A DNA stretch of 64,000 bases from Lachnospiraceae bacterium (GCA_902363835.1 CABJBM010000010.1:62001-126000); one strand, 5' to 3'. Numbered from the stretch's first letter, positions 26,140-34,763 are shown. The notes: generated by a model from the letters alone, not told the origin. Numbers and translations are program-made.

Positions 26140-26151
26140 GAAAGCGCTTTC
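26140..26151 (+). promoter_or_regulatory. LacI-type operator (perfect palindrome)
   Basis: GAAAGCGCTTTC is a perfect 12-bp palindrome starting 10 bases after the -10 box, covering about +4 to +15 of the deduced transcript. Position and symmetry fit repression by the LacI protein encoded at 24897. Confidence 0.75.
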
Positions 26152-26216
26152 TCAAAAATTGAGAAGGGCGAAAATAAGAAACCCGATGTACAGCAATGAA
26201 AAGGAGAATAAAGAGC

Positions 26217-27224
26217 ATGAGAGTGCAGTATGAGGACTTATTAAAGAAGTTTCAGGGGATTTTAGAGAGCAGGGGGTTTTCGGCAGAGTATGCAGAGGGA
26301 GCTGCCGCTGTATTTGCCAGAAACAGCCTGGATGGAGTTTATTCCCATGGTGTAAACCGTTTTCCAAAAGTGGTCAGCTATCTGGACAAGGGTGAAATCA
26401 ATTCAACGGCCATTGCCACCTGTGAATCTTCTATGGGAACCATAGAGCGCTGGAATGGGCATCGGGGATTTGGCCCCTTGAATGCAAAGCTTGCCATGGA
26501 CCGGGCATGTGAACTGGCAAAGGAGCATGGTGTAGGCGTTGTGGCCCTGGGTAATAATAACCATTGGATGCGTGGCGGAAGTTATGGCTGGCAGGCGGCT
26601 GACGCAGGCTGCATCGGAATCTGCTGGTCCAACACCATGCCAAACATGCCTGCATGGGGAGGAAAGGACAGAAAGATCGGAAACAATCCCATTATCATGG
26701 CAATTCCCAGAAGCAATGGAAAGCATGCGGTCATTGACTGTGCCGTATCCCAGTTTTCCTATGGAAAGATTGAAGAAGCAAGATTAAAAGGACAGAAACT
26801 TCCGGTTCCTGGCGGCTATGATACAAACGGAAATATTACCACGGATCCGGCTGAGATTGAAAAAACCTGGAGAGTCCTTCCAATGGGCTACTGGAAAGGA
26901 AGCGGGATATCCATTGCCCTTGACTTAATTGCAACAGTACTGACCAATGGAAATTCTGTGAAAAAAATCGGCACCTTTGGGGATGAAGTGGGGCTGTCCC
27001 AGGTAATGATCGCCATTGATCCGGGAAAATTCAATTCCGTGGAGGAAACAGATTCCATGGTGGATGAGATATTAAAGGATATTAAGTCCTCGGAGCCGGC
27101 GGCAGAAGGCGGAGAAGTATTCTATCCCGGGGAACTGGAATTAAAGACAAGAGAAGATAACTTAAAGAACGGCATCCCGGTGATTGAGGAAGTGTGGGAA
27201 ACCTTAAATTCCCTGGAGAGGTAA
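26217..27224 (+). CDS. dlgD: 3-dehydro-L-gulonate 2-dehydrogenase (Ldh2/YiaK type)
   Basis: NAD(P)-dependent interconversion of 2,3-diketo-L-gulonate and 3-dehydro-L-gulonate, known from the E. coli yia cluster. Sequence blocks match YiaK as I remember it: SGVYSHGVNRFP-like (here DGVYSHGVNRFP), NNHWMRGGSYGWQAA, GICWSNT and RVLPMGYWKGSGISI. The active-site His lies in SHGVNRF. I chose ATG 26217, which has AAGGAG 10 bases upstream; an ATG at 26196 has no ribosome site. The length of 335 residues is normal. It is the first gene of an operon with a transporter, a hydantoinase-like protein and an HExxH protein; none of the usual yia or ula partners are present. Substrate could differ from gulonate within the Ldh2 superfamily. 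Confidence 0.86.
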   Translation: MRVQYEDLLKKFQGILESRGFSAEYAEGAAAVFARNSLDGVYSHGVNRFPKVVSYLDKGEINSTAIATCESSMGTIERWNGHRGFGPLNAKLAMDRACELAKEHGVGVVALGNNNHWMRGGSYGWQAADAGCIGICWSNTMPNMPAWGGKDRKIGNNPIIMAIPRSNGKHAVIDCAVSQFSYGKIEEARLKGQKLPVPGGYDTNGNITTDPAEIEKTWRVLPMGYWKGSGISIALDLIATVLTNGNSVKKIGTFGDEVGLSQVMIAIDPGKFNSVEETDSMVDEILKDIKSSEPAAEGGEVFYPGELELKTREDNLKNGIPVIEEVWETLNSLER

Positions 27225-27274
27225 AGAACCGTTGACAGTATGAGAAAAAAGTGTAAAGAGGGAGAGATAAATCA

Positions 27275-28621
27275 ATGGAATATATCATAGGGATTCTGAT
27301 TTTGGTTTCATTCTTTGGCCTGGCATTTTATGCCGCAAGGGGCGGGAATTTAATGATGGGAATGCTGGTCATGGCAATTCTCTGGACAGTGCTTCCAATG
27401 CTTGGCAATACATTTGCAACAAATCCTGAGTTTATAGCAGCCAATGCAGACAGGGTCCAGATCACATGGATCCAGGCCTTTGCCAAGGTATTTCAAAGCG
27501 GCCCTGAAGGCTGGGGCAATGTTCTTGTCAACGTAGTATTTGGAGCATGGTTCGGACGTGTCCTTTTGGAAACAGGCATTGCCTCCACCCTGATCCGTAA
27601 GACCACAGAGCTTGGAGGCGATAAGCCGGCTGTAACCTGCATCCTGTTATGCATCGTTACCACTGCCATATTCTCCTCCCTGTTCGGAGCCGGTGCGGTG
27701 GTAGCAATCGGCGTTATTGTTCTTCCCATCCTCATGTCCCTTGGCATTCCCAAGGTGCTTTCCGTGGTTTCCTTTATGCTGAGCATTGGCGCGGGGATGT
27801 TCTTAAATCCCGTATTGTTCGGACAGTATACGGCATTTTTCCTGGATGGGGAGGGAAAAACAGTTTATCCCTACGACCAGTATGTACGGTGGGGCGGAAT
27901 CGCTCTGACGGTCCAGCTTGTTTTCACCATCTGCCTGATTCTGTTCTTCATGAGAAAGAAGAAAACCGTTCATCCATGGGCGGCCAGAAGGCCTATGAGA
28001 CAAAAAATTGATTTTGCGCCGGGAAAATCCCTGCTGACGCCGTTTATCCCTGTTTTTTTACTCATCGCATTTAAGGTTCCCATTATCATGGGTTTTTTGA
28101 TCGGCGGTTTTTATGCCCTGTTCGTGTGCGGAAAGCTTAAGGATTTTAAGACTGCATGCCGTACCTTTAATAAGGATTTCTTTGACGGCGTTGTGGATAC
28201 TGCTCCTTTGGTTGGTTTTTTACTGATGGTGCCTATGTTTAATAAGGCTGCGGAGCTGTGCATTCCATATTTTAATGCACTGTTAGGAAATATCATTCCA
28301 AACAGCACCCTGTTCATTACCATTATATTCTGTGTGCTTGCACCTCTCGGGCTGTTCCGCGGGCCGTTTACCTTATATGGCTGCGGCGCTGCGACTCTGG
28401 GGATCTTAAAAGGAATCGGTTTCTCCACAACATTCCTGGCTCCTCTTATGATCGCTTCCACAACAGTCATGAACGTTTCCTGCTGTATCACCCAGTCCTG
28501 GATCGTGTGGGGAATCAGCTATTCCAAGGTTTCCACAAAGGATTTCTTAAAGATAAGCATTGTCTGCGGCTGGATCATCTGCATTATCCTGCAGATCATT
28601 ACATTTATCATGTTCGGTTAA
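27275..28621 (+). CDS. Ion-transporter (IT) superfamily organic-acid permease
   Basis: The 448-residue integral membrane protein has 11 to 13 hydrophobic helices and two repeated halves. Motifs such as FSSLFGAGAVVAIGVIVLPI and FRGPFTLYGCGAATLG resemble the hairpin regions of citrate/gluconate-type (CitMHS, GntP, DctM-like) transporters. Several conserved Gly/Pro/Asn residues in the membrane hairpins support a sodium- or proton-coupled carboxylate carrier. GGAGGGAG precedes the ATG. The neighbours suggest uptake of a sugar acid or a cyclic amide acid used by the dehydrogenase and hydantoinase-like proteins; the exact substrate is unknown. Confidence 0.82.
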   Translation: MEYIIGILILVSFFGLAFYAARGGNLMMGMLVMAILWTVLPMLGNTFATNPEFIAANADRVQITWIQAFAKVFQSGPEGWGNVLVNVVFGAWFGRVLLETGIASTLIRKTTELGGDKPAVTCILLCIVTTAIFSSLFGAGAVVAIGVIVLPILMSLGIPKVLSVVSFMLSIGAGMFLNPVLFGQYTAFFLDGEGKTVYPYDQYVRWGGIALTVQLVFTICLILFFMRKKKTVHPWAARRPMRQKIDFAPGKSLLTPFIPVFLLIAFKVPIIMGFLIGGFYALFVCGKLKDFKTACRTFNKDFFDGVVDTAPLVGFLLMVPMFNKAAELCIPYFNALLGNIIPNSTLFITIIFCVLAPLGLFRGPFTLYGCGAATLGILKGIGFSTTFLAPLMIASTTVMNVSCCITQSWIVWGISYSKVSTKDFLKISIVCGWIICIILQIITFIMFG

Positions 28622-28637
28622 TGGAGGGAGAAAACAC

Positions 28638-30767
28638 ATGGGAAAAAGATTGGTAAGAATGGGAATCGACGTAGGAGGTACCCATACAAAGGCAGTTGCA
28701 ATAGATAATGCAACACATGAAATTATAGGAAAATCCTCCGTTAAGACAACTCATGATGACGACAGCGGCGTGGCCGCAGGTGTTGTGGCCGCATTTCAGA
28801 ATTGTTTAAGGGAAAATGACATTGCGCCTGAAGATGTGATCTTTGTGGCCCACAGTACAACCCAGGCAACCAATGCCCTGATTGAAGGGGATGTTGCAAC
28901 CGTGGGTGTAATCGGAATGGGACCAAAGGGGATGGAAGGATTTTTATCAAAATGCCAGACAAAGTTAAAGGACATTGACCTGGGTTCAGGAAGAAAAATC
29001 ACAATCAGGAACCGTTATATCAAAGATATGGATGTGGATGAAAACACGGTAAAGCAGGCGGTGGAAGAGTTAAAGGCAGAAGGCGCCCAGGTTCTGGTGG
29101 CTTCCGACACATACGGTGTGGATGACATTGGGGGAGAGCAGTTTGTCTTTGAAATCGGCCATGATGAGATGGGAATGGAAACTACCCTGGCTTCTGACAT
29201 TACAAAGCTGTATGGCCTTACCAGAAGGACCAGAACAGCAGCCATTAACGCCAGCATTTTGCCTAAAATGTTAAATACCGCAAATTCCACGGAAAAAAGC
29301 GTGCGGGGAGCAGGTGTGGAAGTACCGCTTATGATCATGCGTGGAGACGGCGGCGTTATGGAAATCAATGAAATGAAGAAACGTCCGGTCTTAACCATGC
29401 TGTCTGGTCCGGCTGCCAGTGTTATGGGCTCCCTTATGTACTTAAGGGCTTCCAATGGAGTTTACTTTGAAGTGGGCGGAACCACTACCAACATAGGAGT
29501 TATTAAAAACGGACGCCCTGCCATTGATTATTCCATTGTAGGAGGTCATAGGACTTACATCAGCTCTTTGGATGTACGGGTCCTGGGTGTGGCCGGAGGC
29601 AGCATGATCCGGGCAAATAAAAACGGAATTCATGACGTAGGCCCTCGTTCCGCTCATATTGCGGGGCTGGATTATGCAGTATTTACGGATGAAGCGGAGA
29701 TCGTTGATCCCAAGCTGGAATTTTTCTCTCCAAAGAAAGGGGATCCTGAGGATTACGTTGCCATCCGCCTTGCAAGCGGAAAGAGGATCACTCTTACAAA
29801 CAGCTGTGCGGCTAATGTTCTGGGCCTGGTAACTCCAAAAGATTTCTCTTACGGAAATGTCAATGCCGCAAGAAAAGCCATGCAGCCGGTTGCAGATTAT
29901 CTGGGAGTGACGGTGGAAGAGGTGGCAAAACAGATCCTGACAAGGGCTTATGAAAAGATCCAGCCCATTATTACGGAACTGGCTGAAAAATACCGTCTGG
30001 AACATGATCAGATATCCCTGGTAGGTGTAGGCGGAGGAGCCACTTCCCTCATCGGATTCTGCGCGGAAAAGATGAACATCAAATACAGTGTGCCTGAGAA
30101 TGCGGAAGTAATCTCCTCCATTGGCGTTGCCCTTGCCATGGTGCGGGATGTGGTGGAGCGGGTGGTTCCGGGTCCAACACCAGAGGATATTAAAAGCATT
30201 AAGAGAGAAGCCATTGATAAGGCGGTGGAAAGCGGTGCGTCTCCTGACACGGTAGAGGTTCATATTGAGATTGATCCCCAGACTTCCAAGCTCACAGCCA
30301 TTGCCTTAGGTTCCACAGAGGTTAAAACCACTGATTTGTTAAAGGAATGCACGGAAGAAGAGGCAAGAGCCCTGGCAGCAGAGGATATGAAGGCCAAACC
30401 AGAGGACATCACTCTTGTGGGCCAGACGCCGAATTTCTATGTATACAATATGGAGGCAAAAGGAAAACAGCCTCTCCGGATTCTGGATAAAAAAGGCTTC
30501 ATAAAGGTTCAGAGAACCGACGGAAATGTAGTGCTTGCCAAATCAGCCTCCTACCGGAGTGTTGTGTCTAAAATGTGGGAGGAACTGGCCTTGTTTAAAG
30601 CCGATGCCATCCTGCGGCCTGATTACTATCTCTGCGTAGGTGCCCGCGTTATGGACTTTAACGGAACAGGGGAACTGGAACAGATTCTCATGCTGATGGA
30701 TGTGGAAATGCAGATGATCGATACGGCAGATGATATCATCATTGTTGGCGCAAAGAACCAGTTATAG
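28638..30767 (+). CDS. Hydantoinase/oxoprolinase (HyuA-like) family protein
   Basis: The 709-residue protein has the family's ASKHA-type ATP-binding start MGIDVGGTHTKAV, HSTTQATNAL, SGPAASVMGS, VGGTTTNIGVI and a late GVGGGATSLIGF. It belongs to the HyuA side of ATP-dependent hydantoinases, 5-oxoprolinases and acetone carboxylases. Most such enzymes need a HyuB partner, but no hyuB-like gene follows, so it may act alone or have another role. The ATG at 28638 has GGAGGGAG 7 bases upstream; in-frame codons upstream overlap the transporter gene. The C-terminal 180 residues (after about 530) are an extra domain with VEVHIEIDPQTSKLTAIALG. The reaction is unknown. Confidence 0.83.
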   Translation: MGKRLVRMGIDVGGTHTKAVAIDNATHEIIGKSSVKTTHDDDSGVAAGVVAAFQNCLRENDIAPEDVIFVAHSTTQATNALIEGDVATVGVIGMGPKGMEGFLSKCQTKLKDIDLGSGRKITIRNRYIKDMDVDENTVKQAVEELKAEGAQVLVASDTYGVDDIGGEQFVFEIGHDEMGMETTLASDITKLYGLTRRTRTAAINASILPKMLNTANSTEKSVRGAGVEVPLMIMRGDGGVMEINEMKKRPVLTMLSGPAASVMGSLMYLRASNGVYFEVGGTTTNIGVIKNGRPAIDYSIVGGHRTYISSLDVRVLGVAGGSMIRANKNGIHDVGPRSAHIAGLDYAVFTDEAEIVDPKLEFFSPKKGDPEDYVAIRLASGKRITLTNSCAANVLGLVTPKDFSYGNVNAARKAMQPVADYLGVTVEEVAKQILTRAYEKIQPIITELAEKYRLEHDQISLVGVGGGATSLIGFCAEKMNIKYSVPENAEVISSIGVALAMVRDVVERVVPGPTPEDIKSIKREAIDKAVESGASPDTVEVHIEIDPQTSKLTAIALGSTEVKTTDLLKECTEEEARALAAEDMKAKPEDITLVGQTPNFYVYNMEAKGKQPLRILDKKGFIKVQRTDGNVVLAKSASYRSVVSKMWEELALFKADAILRPDYYLCVGARVMDFNGTGELEQILMLMDVEMQMIDTADDIIIVGAKNQL

Positions 30768-30819
30768 GCAGCAGGGAAGACAGATCATAAGGCAGGAATG
30801 GGAAAGGAGAGGAAGGCTC

Positions 30820-31575
30820 ATGAACAGGGAAGGCGCAAAAAGGCTGGTTCAGGGATTTCTTGGAAAACAACAGGCACCTGATTTTGGGCTGGAGGAAACC
30901 GGAAAGATCCTCCCCCTTGGTCCCATGATGGAAAAGCTGGTAAAGCTGTCTGAGGCTGAGTTTGGCATGTATGCCTGGTCCAGGGAGCCTTTGGAAGGAA
31001 AATTTGACCGGGAGCAGAAGCTCCGTTATATCCTGGAAGCCGGACGGTGCGGAAGGGAAGAAGCTGCTCTTTTAAAAGCAGAGAATAAAACCGGAGATCC
31101 GAATATCATAGCCAATAAAATGGGGCTTAAAGTATTTACCCCGGATATTCCCTTGGGAGGCGGTCATGTAATCTTTGCCCAATATGTGGAACCGGATGAA
31201 GTGACTATCTTCATGGATGGAGTGGAAAGAGCTGAAAGGCTGATTGCAGACCATTCCCTTGGCGGAATTCTGGAACATGTGGATGTCAAAAGCCTTCTCC
31301 TTGCCCATGAGATCTTTCACTGGATAGAGTACTGTAAGGAGGATTCCATTTACACAAGGACAGAGAAAGTGGAGCTTTGGAAACGTCCCTTTTCCAATAA
31401 ATCCAGGCTGGTGTGCTTAGGGGAGATTGCAGGCATGGAATTTGCCAGAGAAATGCTGGGGATCTCCTTTTCACCCTATGTTCTTGACGTACTCCTGATG
31501 TATGGATACCAGGAAGATGCGGCCACAGCCCTTTATGAGGAGATCATGGAGATCGTTCAAATGGCGGCAGAATAG
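30820..31575 (+). CDS. Uncharacterised protein with HExxH metallopeptidase-like motif
   Basis: The 251-residue protein has LLAHEIFHWIEY (HEIFH, near residue 161), the zinc-binding and catalytic motif of many metallopeptidases, and about 41 residues later CLGEIAGMEFAREM, which could give the third, glutamate zinc ligand. No signal peptide or membrane helix is visible, so it is likely cytoplasmic. Its start is the ATG at 30820 behind GGAGAGGAAGG. It lies 52 bases after the HyuA-like gene and is followed by a strong terminator, so it is the last gene of the operon. I do not recognise the family. It might be a peptidase, an amidase, or a structural zinc protein of the pathway. Confidence 0.75.
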   Translation: MNREGAKRLVQGFLGKQQAPDFGLEETGKILPLGPMMEKLVKLSEAEFGMYAWSREPLEGKFDREQKLRYILEAGRCGREEAALLKAENKTGDPNIIANKMGLKVFTPDIPLGGGHVIFAQYVEPDEVTIFMDGVERAERLIADHSLGGILEHVDVKSLLLAHEIFHWIEYCKEDSIYTRTEKVELWKRPFSNKSRLVCLGEIAGMEFAREMLGISFSPYVLDVLLMYGYQEDAATALYEEIMEIVQMAAE

Positions 31576-31581
31576 AAGGAC

Positions 31582-31614
31582 AAAGGCTATCCCCTTGGAG
31601 GGATAGCCTTTTTT
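31582..31614 (+). terminator. Intrinsic terminator of the gulonate/hydantoinase operon
   Basis: Perfect 12-bp arms 31582-31593 and 31600-31611, a 6-base loop and a T-run through 31614. It lies between this operon and the convergent methyltransferase gene. Confidence 0.88.
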
Positions 31615-31682
31615 GAGAAACTAACCCAATCCGGATTAGTCTCAGGGTATGGTTCCTGGTTAAAACAGCCGTAAAACATTTG

Positions 31683-32267
31683 TCAGGAGAAGATATAAAC
31701 GGCATTAAACCGGTCACTTCTGTAAGGGTCATAAAAGCCATCGCTGATATCCCAGCCATGAAATTCTTCCTTGGAAAACAGCAGGTGCTCCTCCCTGTGG
31801 GAGCGCATGGGGATTTCTCCGATCAGAACGCCTTTTCTGGCAACCCGCAGCAGTTCTTTTGTTGCTCTCTGTGCATACTCTTTGTTTTCAAAATAAAGAT
31901 AAACGCCGTAACAGATCACTTTATCAAAAGATTTATCCTTAAACGGCAGGTCTGCGGCTTCTCCGGTCAGGACCGAATTCCGGAGAAACTCAATATGCTT
32001 TTGAACCAGGGTAGGGGAGTAGTCAATGCCTACGTAATCACAGTCCAGATATTGGGCCAGGGCACCTGCACCGCAGCCTACTTCAAGGACCTTGTCGTTT
32101 TTATGTATATCCAGCCGTCTGGTTATCTGACGGGCCACTTCTTCCATATCTACCTTGGTGGCCTCATAGCCGTCGTATGCCAGTAAGTCCGTAACGGAGC
32201 TGTCTGCCCGGCCTTTCCGGGTCCAGATCTGCTGCCAGGTTTCTTTTGATGTTTCCTGCGTATTCAT
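31683..32267 (-). CDS. Class I SAM-dependent methyltransferase
   Basis: The 194-residue protein has the Rossmann methyltransferase motifs: VLEVGCGAGALAQYL (SAM-binding motif I), CDYVGIDYSP, GEAADLPFKDKSFDKVICYGV (motifs II-III) and a final beta strand. The start ATG at 32267 has AAGGAGG about 9 bases upstream; a TTG 18 bases earlier is possible but would contain that ribosome site. It lies 52 bases downstream of the cytidylyltransferase-aminotransferase fusion gene, on the same strand. It may methylate the small molecule or head group handled by that enzyme, for example an amino group, but this is inferred from neighbourhood alone. Confidence 0.85.
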   Translation of the reverse strand: MNTQETSKETWQQIWTRKGRADSSVTDLLAYDGYEATKVDMEEVARQITRRLDIHKNDKVLEVGCGAGALAQYLDCDYVGIDYSPTLVQKHIEFLRNSVLTGEAADLPFKDKSFDKVICYGVYLYFENKEYAQRATKELLRVARKGVLIGEIPMRSHREEHLLFSKEEFHGWDISDGFYDPYRSDRFNAVYIFS

Positions 32268-32319
32268 AGTTGTTGCCTCCTTCAATTTTCATGCCCGCAG
32301 CTTGCTGCAGGGGATTTGA

Positions 32320-34128
32320 CTAACGTAATATATGTTTCAGCGCATCCGCCAGACGTTCGTTGTCTGTCTCATTTCTGACTGCAATGCGGATAAACTCCCT
32401 GCCTTCCATTCCTGGCTTGTGGGACAGATCTTTTACCAGAATGTTATACCGGTTTAACAACAGCTCCGCAATCTGGGAAGCGGAACAGCCGTCAGTGATT
32501 TCACACATAATAAAGTTGGCCTGCGAAGGATAAAGCTTTAACTGCCTGATGGAATGAAGGGACTGGTATAATGTTTCTCTGGTCCTTTTAAAATGCTCCA
32601 GGGCCTCCCGGTAGTCTGACTGGTATTTTTCAAATATCTGGAGAAAATATTCCGCCAGAGAGTTGATATTCCAGATGGGCAGTTCTTTTTGCACCAGGCT
32701 GATGATTTCCGGATCGCTGCAGGTGAGTAGCCCCAGCCGCAGTCCGGGAACTCCGTAGGACTTTGAAATGCTTTTGATGAGGACCAGGTTTTTATATTCA
32801 TCCAATATTTCCTGACTCATAAGAGACGGGGATTCCTCTGCAGAGGAGAAGTCAATAAAGGATTCATCCAGAATCAATGTGATGTTTCTTTCCTTGCAGT
32901 ATTGGGCAAGAGAAAGAACGTCCTGTTTTGGAATATAATTTCCTGTGGGATTATCCGGGTTAACAAGAACCAGGGCATCCAGTTCCTTATCTTTGTAAAA
33001 ATCCATTATATCCTGGGCGGTATAAGTATAATCCGGAGTTGAAACGGGAAAATACAGGGCATTTCGGGAGCAGTTTCCATACTCTTCAAAAGAAGGGCGC
33101 AAAACACCAACTGCATGTTTAAAGCTGCGGATTAAGGGCTTTATTAATTCGGCTGCGCCGTTTCCGGTGAGCACCTGGTTTCTGTCTAAGCCCAGGGATT
33201 TTGCTGCCAGCAGGTTATTAATATCAAGGCCGGAGGGATAGCTGGTGGCAAGGACCTCAAAGCTGGCTTTGATCTCCCCCATGAAACGGCTGTTGGGAAA
33301 ATAGGGATTGACCAGATAACAGAAATCCAGAAGGCCGGGATACCGCCAGTAGCCGCCGAAGCGCTTTGACAGCCGGGACAGCCGGCTCTGGGAATCCGTA
33401 AAAATAGACTCCGCAATATCCAGATCCTGCTCATCATCAATTTCATACCAGAACCCGTTTTCCAGCCTGGAGGCTTTTAAATCATGGTCATCCAAAAGAG
33501 AAATGACCTTTAAGACCTGCTCATAATATTCATTATTCCCCAGGGCCTTGCTGTAGGCCTCCAGAAAAGGAACATAATGGGTTGCGGAAAAACTGCGGCT
33601 GAACTTATAAATGTTGACGGTTTTGTAATAGGAATGAATATCCTCAAACCGGAAGTCCTTCCGTGTGAGAAATTTCATAATATTATCCTGCTCATCTAAC
33701 AGGACCACAGTTCCATCCATCCAGCTTTCAAAATGAGCCACAAGAGCCAGATTGGGATAAGGGTCACTTATGATCTGGGTCAGCACCTCCTGTTCAAAAA
33801 TCAGGTCCGATTCCAGCAAAATGGTGTCATCCATGAGCAGCTGGTCCTTTGCAAGGTAAAGGGAGTAGATATTGTTTGTGGTTTTATAGACCGGGTTGTC
33901 AATGTATGTAACCGGGGTGGAAAGAGGGAGGGAGGACACAAAGGATTGCAGCTCTTCGCCCTTATGGCCTGTTACGAGGATGATCCGGTTCAAATTGTAA
34001 TGATCCAGCTGTTTCAGCATGCGTTCAATCATGGGGATGCCATTTACGGTGACCATACATTTAGGCTGGTTTTCTGTTAGCTTTTTTAAACGCCGTCCCA
34101 TTCCGGCGGCCAAAATAATTGCCTGCAT
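32320..34128 (-). CDS. Bifunctional nucleotidyltransferase-aminotransferase fusion (LicC/PntC-like)
   Basis: The 602-residue protein joins two enzymes. Residues 1-235 are a nucleotidyltransferase (AIILAAGMGRRL, QPKCMVTVNG, and the metal Asp in LLESDLIF), like choline-phosphate cytidylyltransferase LicC. Residues 250-602 are a fold-type I PLP aminotransferase like HisC, with VNPDNPTGNY, LDESFIDF, the PLP lysine in SISKSYGVPGLRLG, and the final substrate arginine in FIRIAVRN. The same fusion occurs in PntC-type enzymes that activate and aminate phosphonates for surface glycans. No phosphonate synthesis genes (pepM, ppd) are visible nearby, so a phosphocholine- or amino-alcohol-phosphate substrate is also possible. 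A methyltransferase follows. Confidence 0.87.
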   Translation of the reverse strand: MQAIILAAGMGRRLKKLTENQPKCMVTVNGIPMIERMLKQLDHYNLNRIILVTGHKGEELQSFVSSLPLSTPVTYIDNPVYKTTNNIYSLYLAKDQLLMDDTILLESDLIFEQEVLTQIISDPYPNLALVAHFESWMDGTVVLLDEQDNIMKFLTRKDFRFEDIHSYYKTVNIYKFSRSFSATHYVPFLEAYSKALGNNEYYEQVLKVISLLDDHDLKASRLENGFWYEIDDEQDLDIAESIFTDSQSRLSRLSKRFGGYWRYPGLLDFCYLVNPYFPNSRFMGEIKASFEVLATSYPSGLDINNLLAAKSLGLDRNQVLTGNGAAELIKPLIRSFKHAVGVLRPSFEEYGNCSRNALYFPVSTPDYTYTAQDIMDFYKDKELDALVLVNPDNPTGNYIPKQDVLSLAQYCKERNITLILDESFIDFSSAEESPSLMSQEILDEYKNLVLIKSISKSYGVPGLRLGLLTCSDPEIISLVQKELPIWNINSLAEYFLQIFEKYQSDYREALEHFKRTRETLYQSLHSIRQLKLYPSQANFIMCEITDGCSASQIAELLLNRYNILVKDLSHKPGMEGREFIRIAVRNETDNERLADALKHILR

Positions 34129-34249
34129 CGCACACTCCTTTGTTCAAAAATGTAATATTTTATAAATTAATGAACATAATACCAGTTTGATCGTGATCTG
34201 TCAATAGATTAGAAATAAAAATATTATGAGAATCTTTCTATGAAGGATT

Positions 34250-34279
34250 TTGGACATAGATTTTCCTTTGGAATATAAT
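34250..34279 (+). promoter_or_regulatory. Promoter of the small membrane protein gene
   Basis: TTGGAC at 34250-34255, an 18-base spacer, and a perfect TATAAT at 34274-34279. It stands in the divergent gap between the fusion gene (minus) and the gene at 34376. Confidence 0.6.
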
Positions 34280-34375
34280 AATATTTTTCCAAAAGCGTAT
34301 ACTAACTGTGAATCAAACAAACAGGACGTGACTGAAAAAAACAGGGAAGAAAATTTGTGAAAGGAGACAGTGTGG

Positions 34376-34597
34376 ATGAAAGGGATATGTGAGTGTGCCG
34401 ATGTATTTGTCCAGAAGTGCAGCATAAAGGATTTTGCATTATTAAAAATATGCCTGTGTGCGGTAGGGATCATGGTTGGATTATCAATTCCGGAGAAAAA
34501 GAGAAAATGGCCTCTTATGGCCGCAGGTTTTGTTTTCGTATTCAGCTATATTTTGATTATGGCGAAATTTGTGAAGATATGTATGGAAGAACGATAG
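34376..34597 (+). CDS. Small two-helix membrane protein of unknown function
   Basis: The 73-residue protein has a short N-terminal soluble part (KGICECADVFVQKCSIKDFALL) and two hydrophobic helices (LKICLCAVGIMVGLSIP and AAGFVFVFSYILIMAKFV) joined by a positively charged loop (EKKRKW), which should be cytoplasmic. Similar short Lachnospiraceae proteins are sometimes labelled phosphate-transporter permease, a label I consider unsupported. The ATG at 34376 has AAGGAG 9 bases upstream; a GTG two codons earlier would be too close to it. It has its own promoter and a very strong terminator, so it is a single-gene unit. Confidence 0.78.
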   Translation: MKGICECADVFVQKCSIKDFALLKICLCAVGIMVGLSIPEKKRKWPLMAAGFVFVFSYILIMAKFVKICMEER

Positions 34598-34644
34598 AGC
34601 GGCACAGAAGGATTGCCGCGGACAGGGGTATTATCCCATGATAT

Positions 34645-34697
34645 AAGGGCTGTATCAGCATTTGATGAGACAAAGTGCTGATACAGCCCTTTTTTTC
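34645..34697 (+). terminator. Strong intrinsic terminator after the small membrane protein gene
   Basis: Perfect 16-bp arms 34645-34660 and 34676-34691 with a 15-base loop and a T-run 34690-34696. It isolates the hcp unit from upstream transcription. Confidence 0.92.
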
Positions 34698-34763
34698 TGC
34701 CGTACTGTGAGAGATAAGCCGGAAAAGGCCCCTGTTTACAATAAAAATTAAAAAATTTAAAGT

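Larger units (their letters stand above)
25887..26216 (+). promoter_or_regulatory. Control region with three LacI-type operator sequences
   Basis: This 330-base AT-rich gap has three related sites built on an AAACGCTTT/AAGCGCTTT core: 25923-25933, 26001-26010 and 26140-26151. The segments 25991-26010 and 26131-26150 agree at 19 of 20 positions, so the second and third sites are copies with their flank. Sites of this type can bind a pathway-specific LacI protein or the carbon-catabolite regulator CcpA. No other gene is visible in the gap. Confidence 0.7.

Noticed and set aside
29442..30263. Minus-strand open frame (273 codons) inside the HyuA-like gene
   Set aside because: Complement of a clear family member; no independent evidence for translation.
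31680..32186. Plus-strand open frame opposite the methyltransferase gene
   Set aside because: The minus-strand frame has full SAM-methyltransferase motifs; this one has none.
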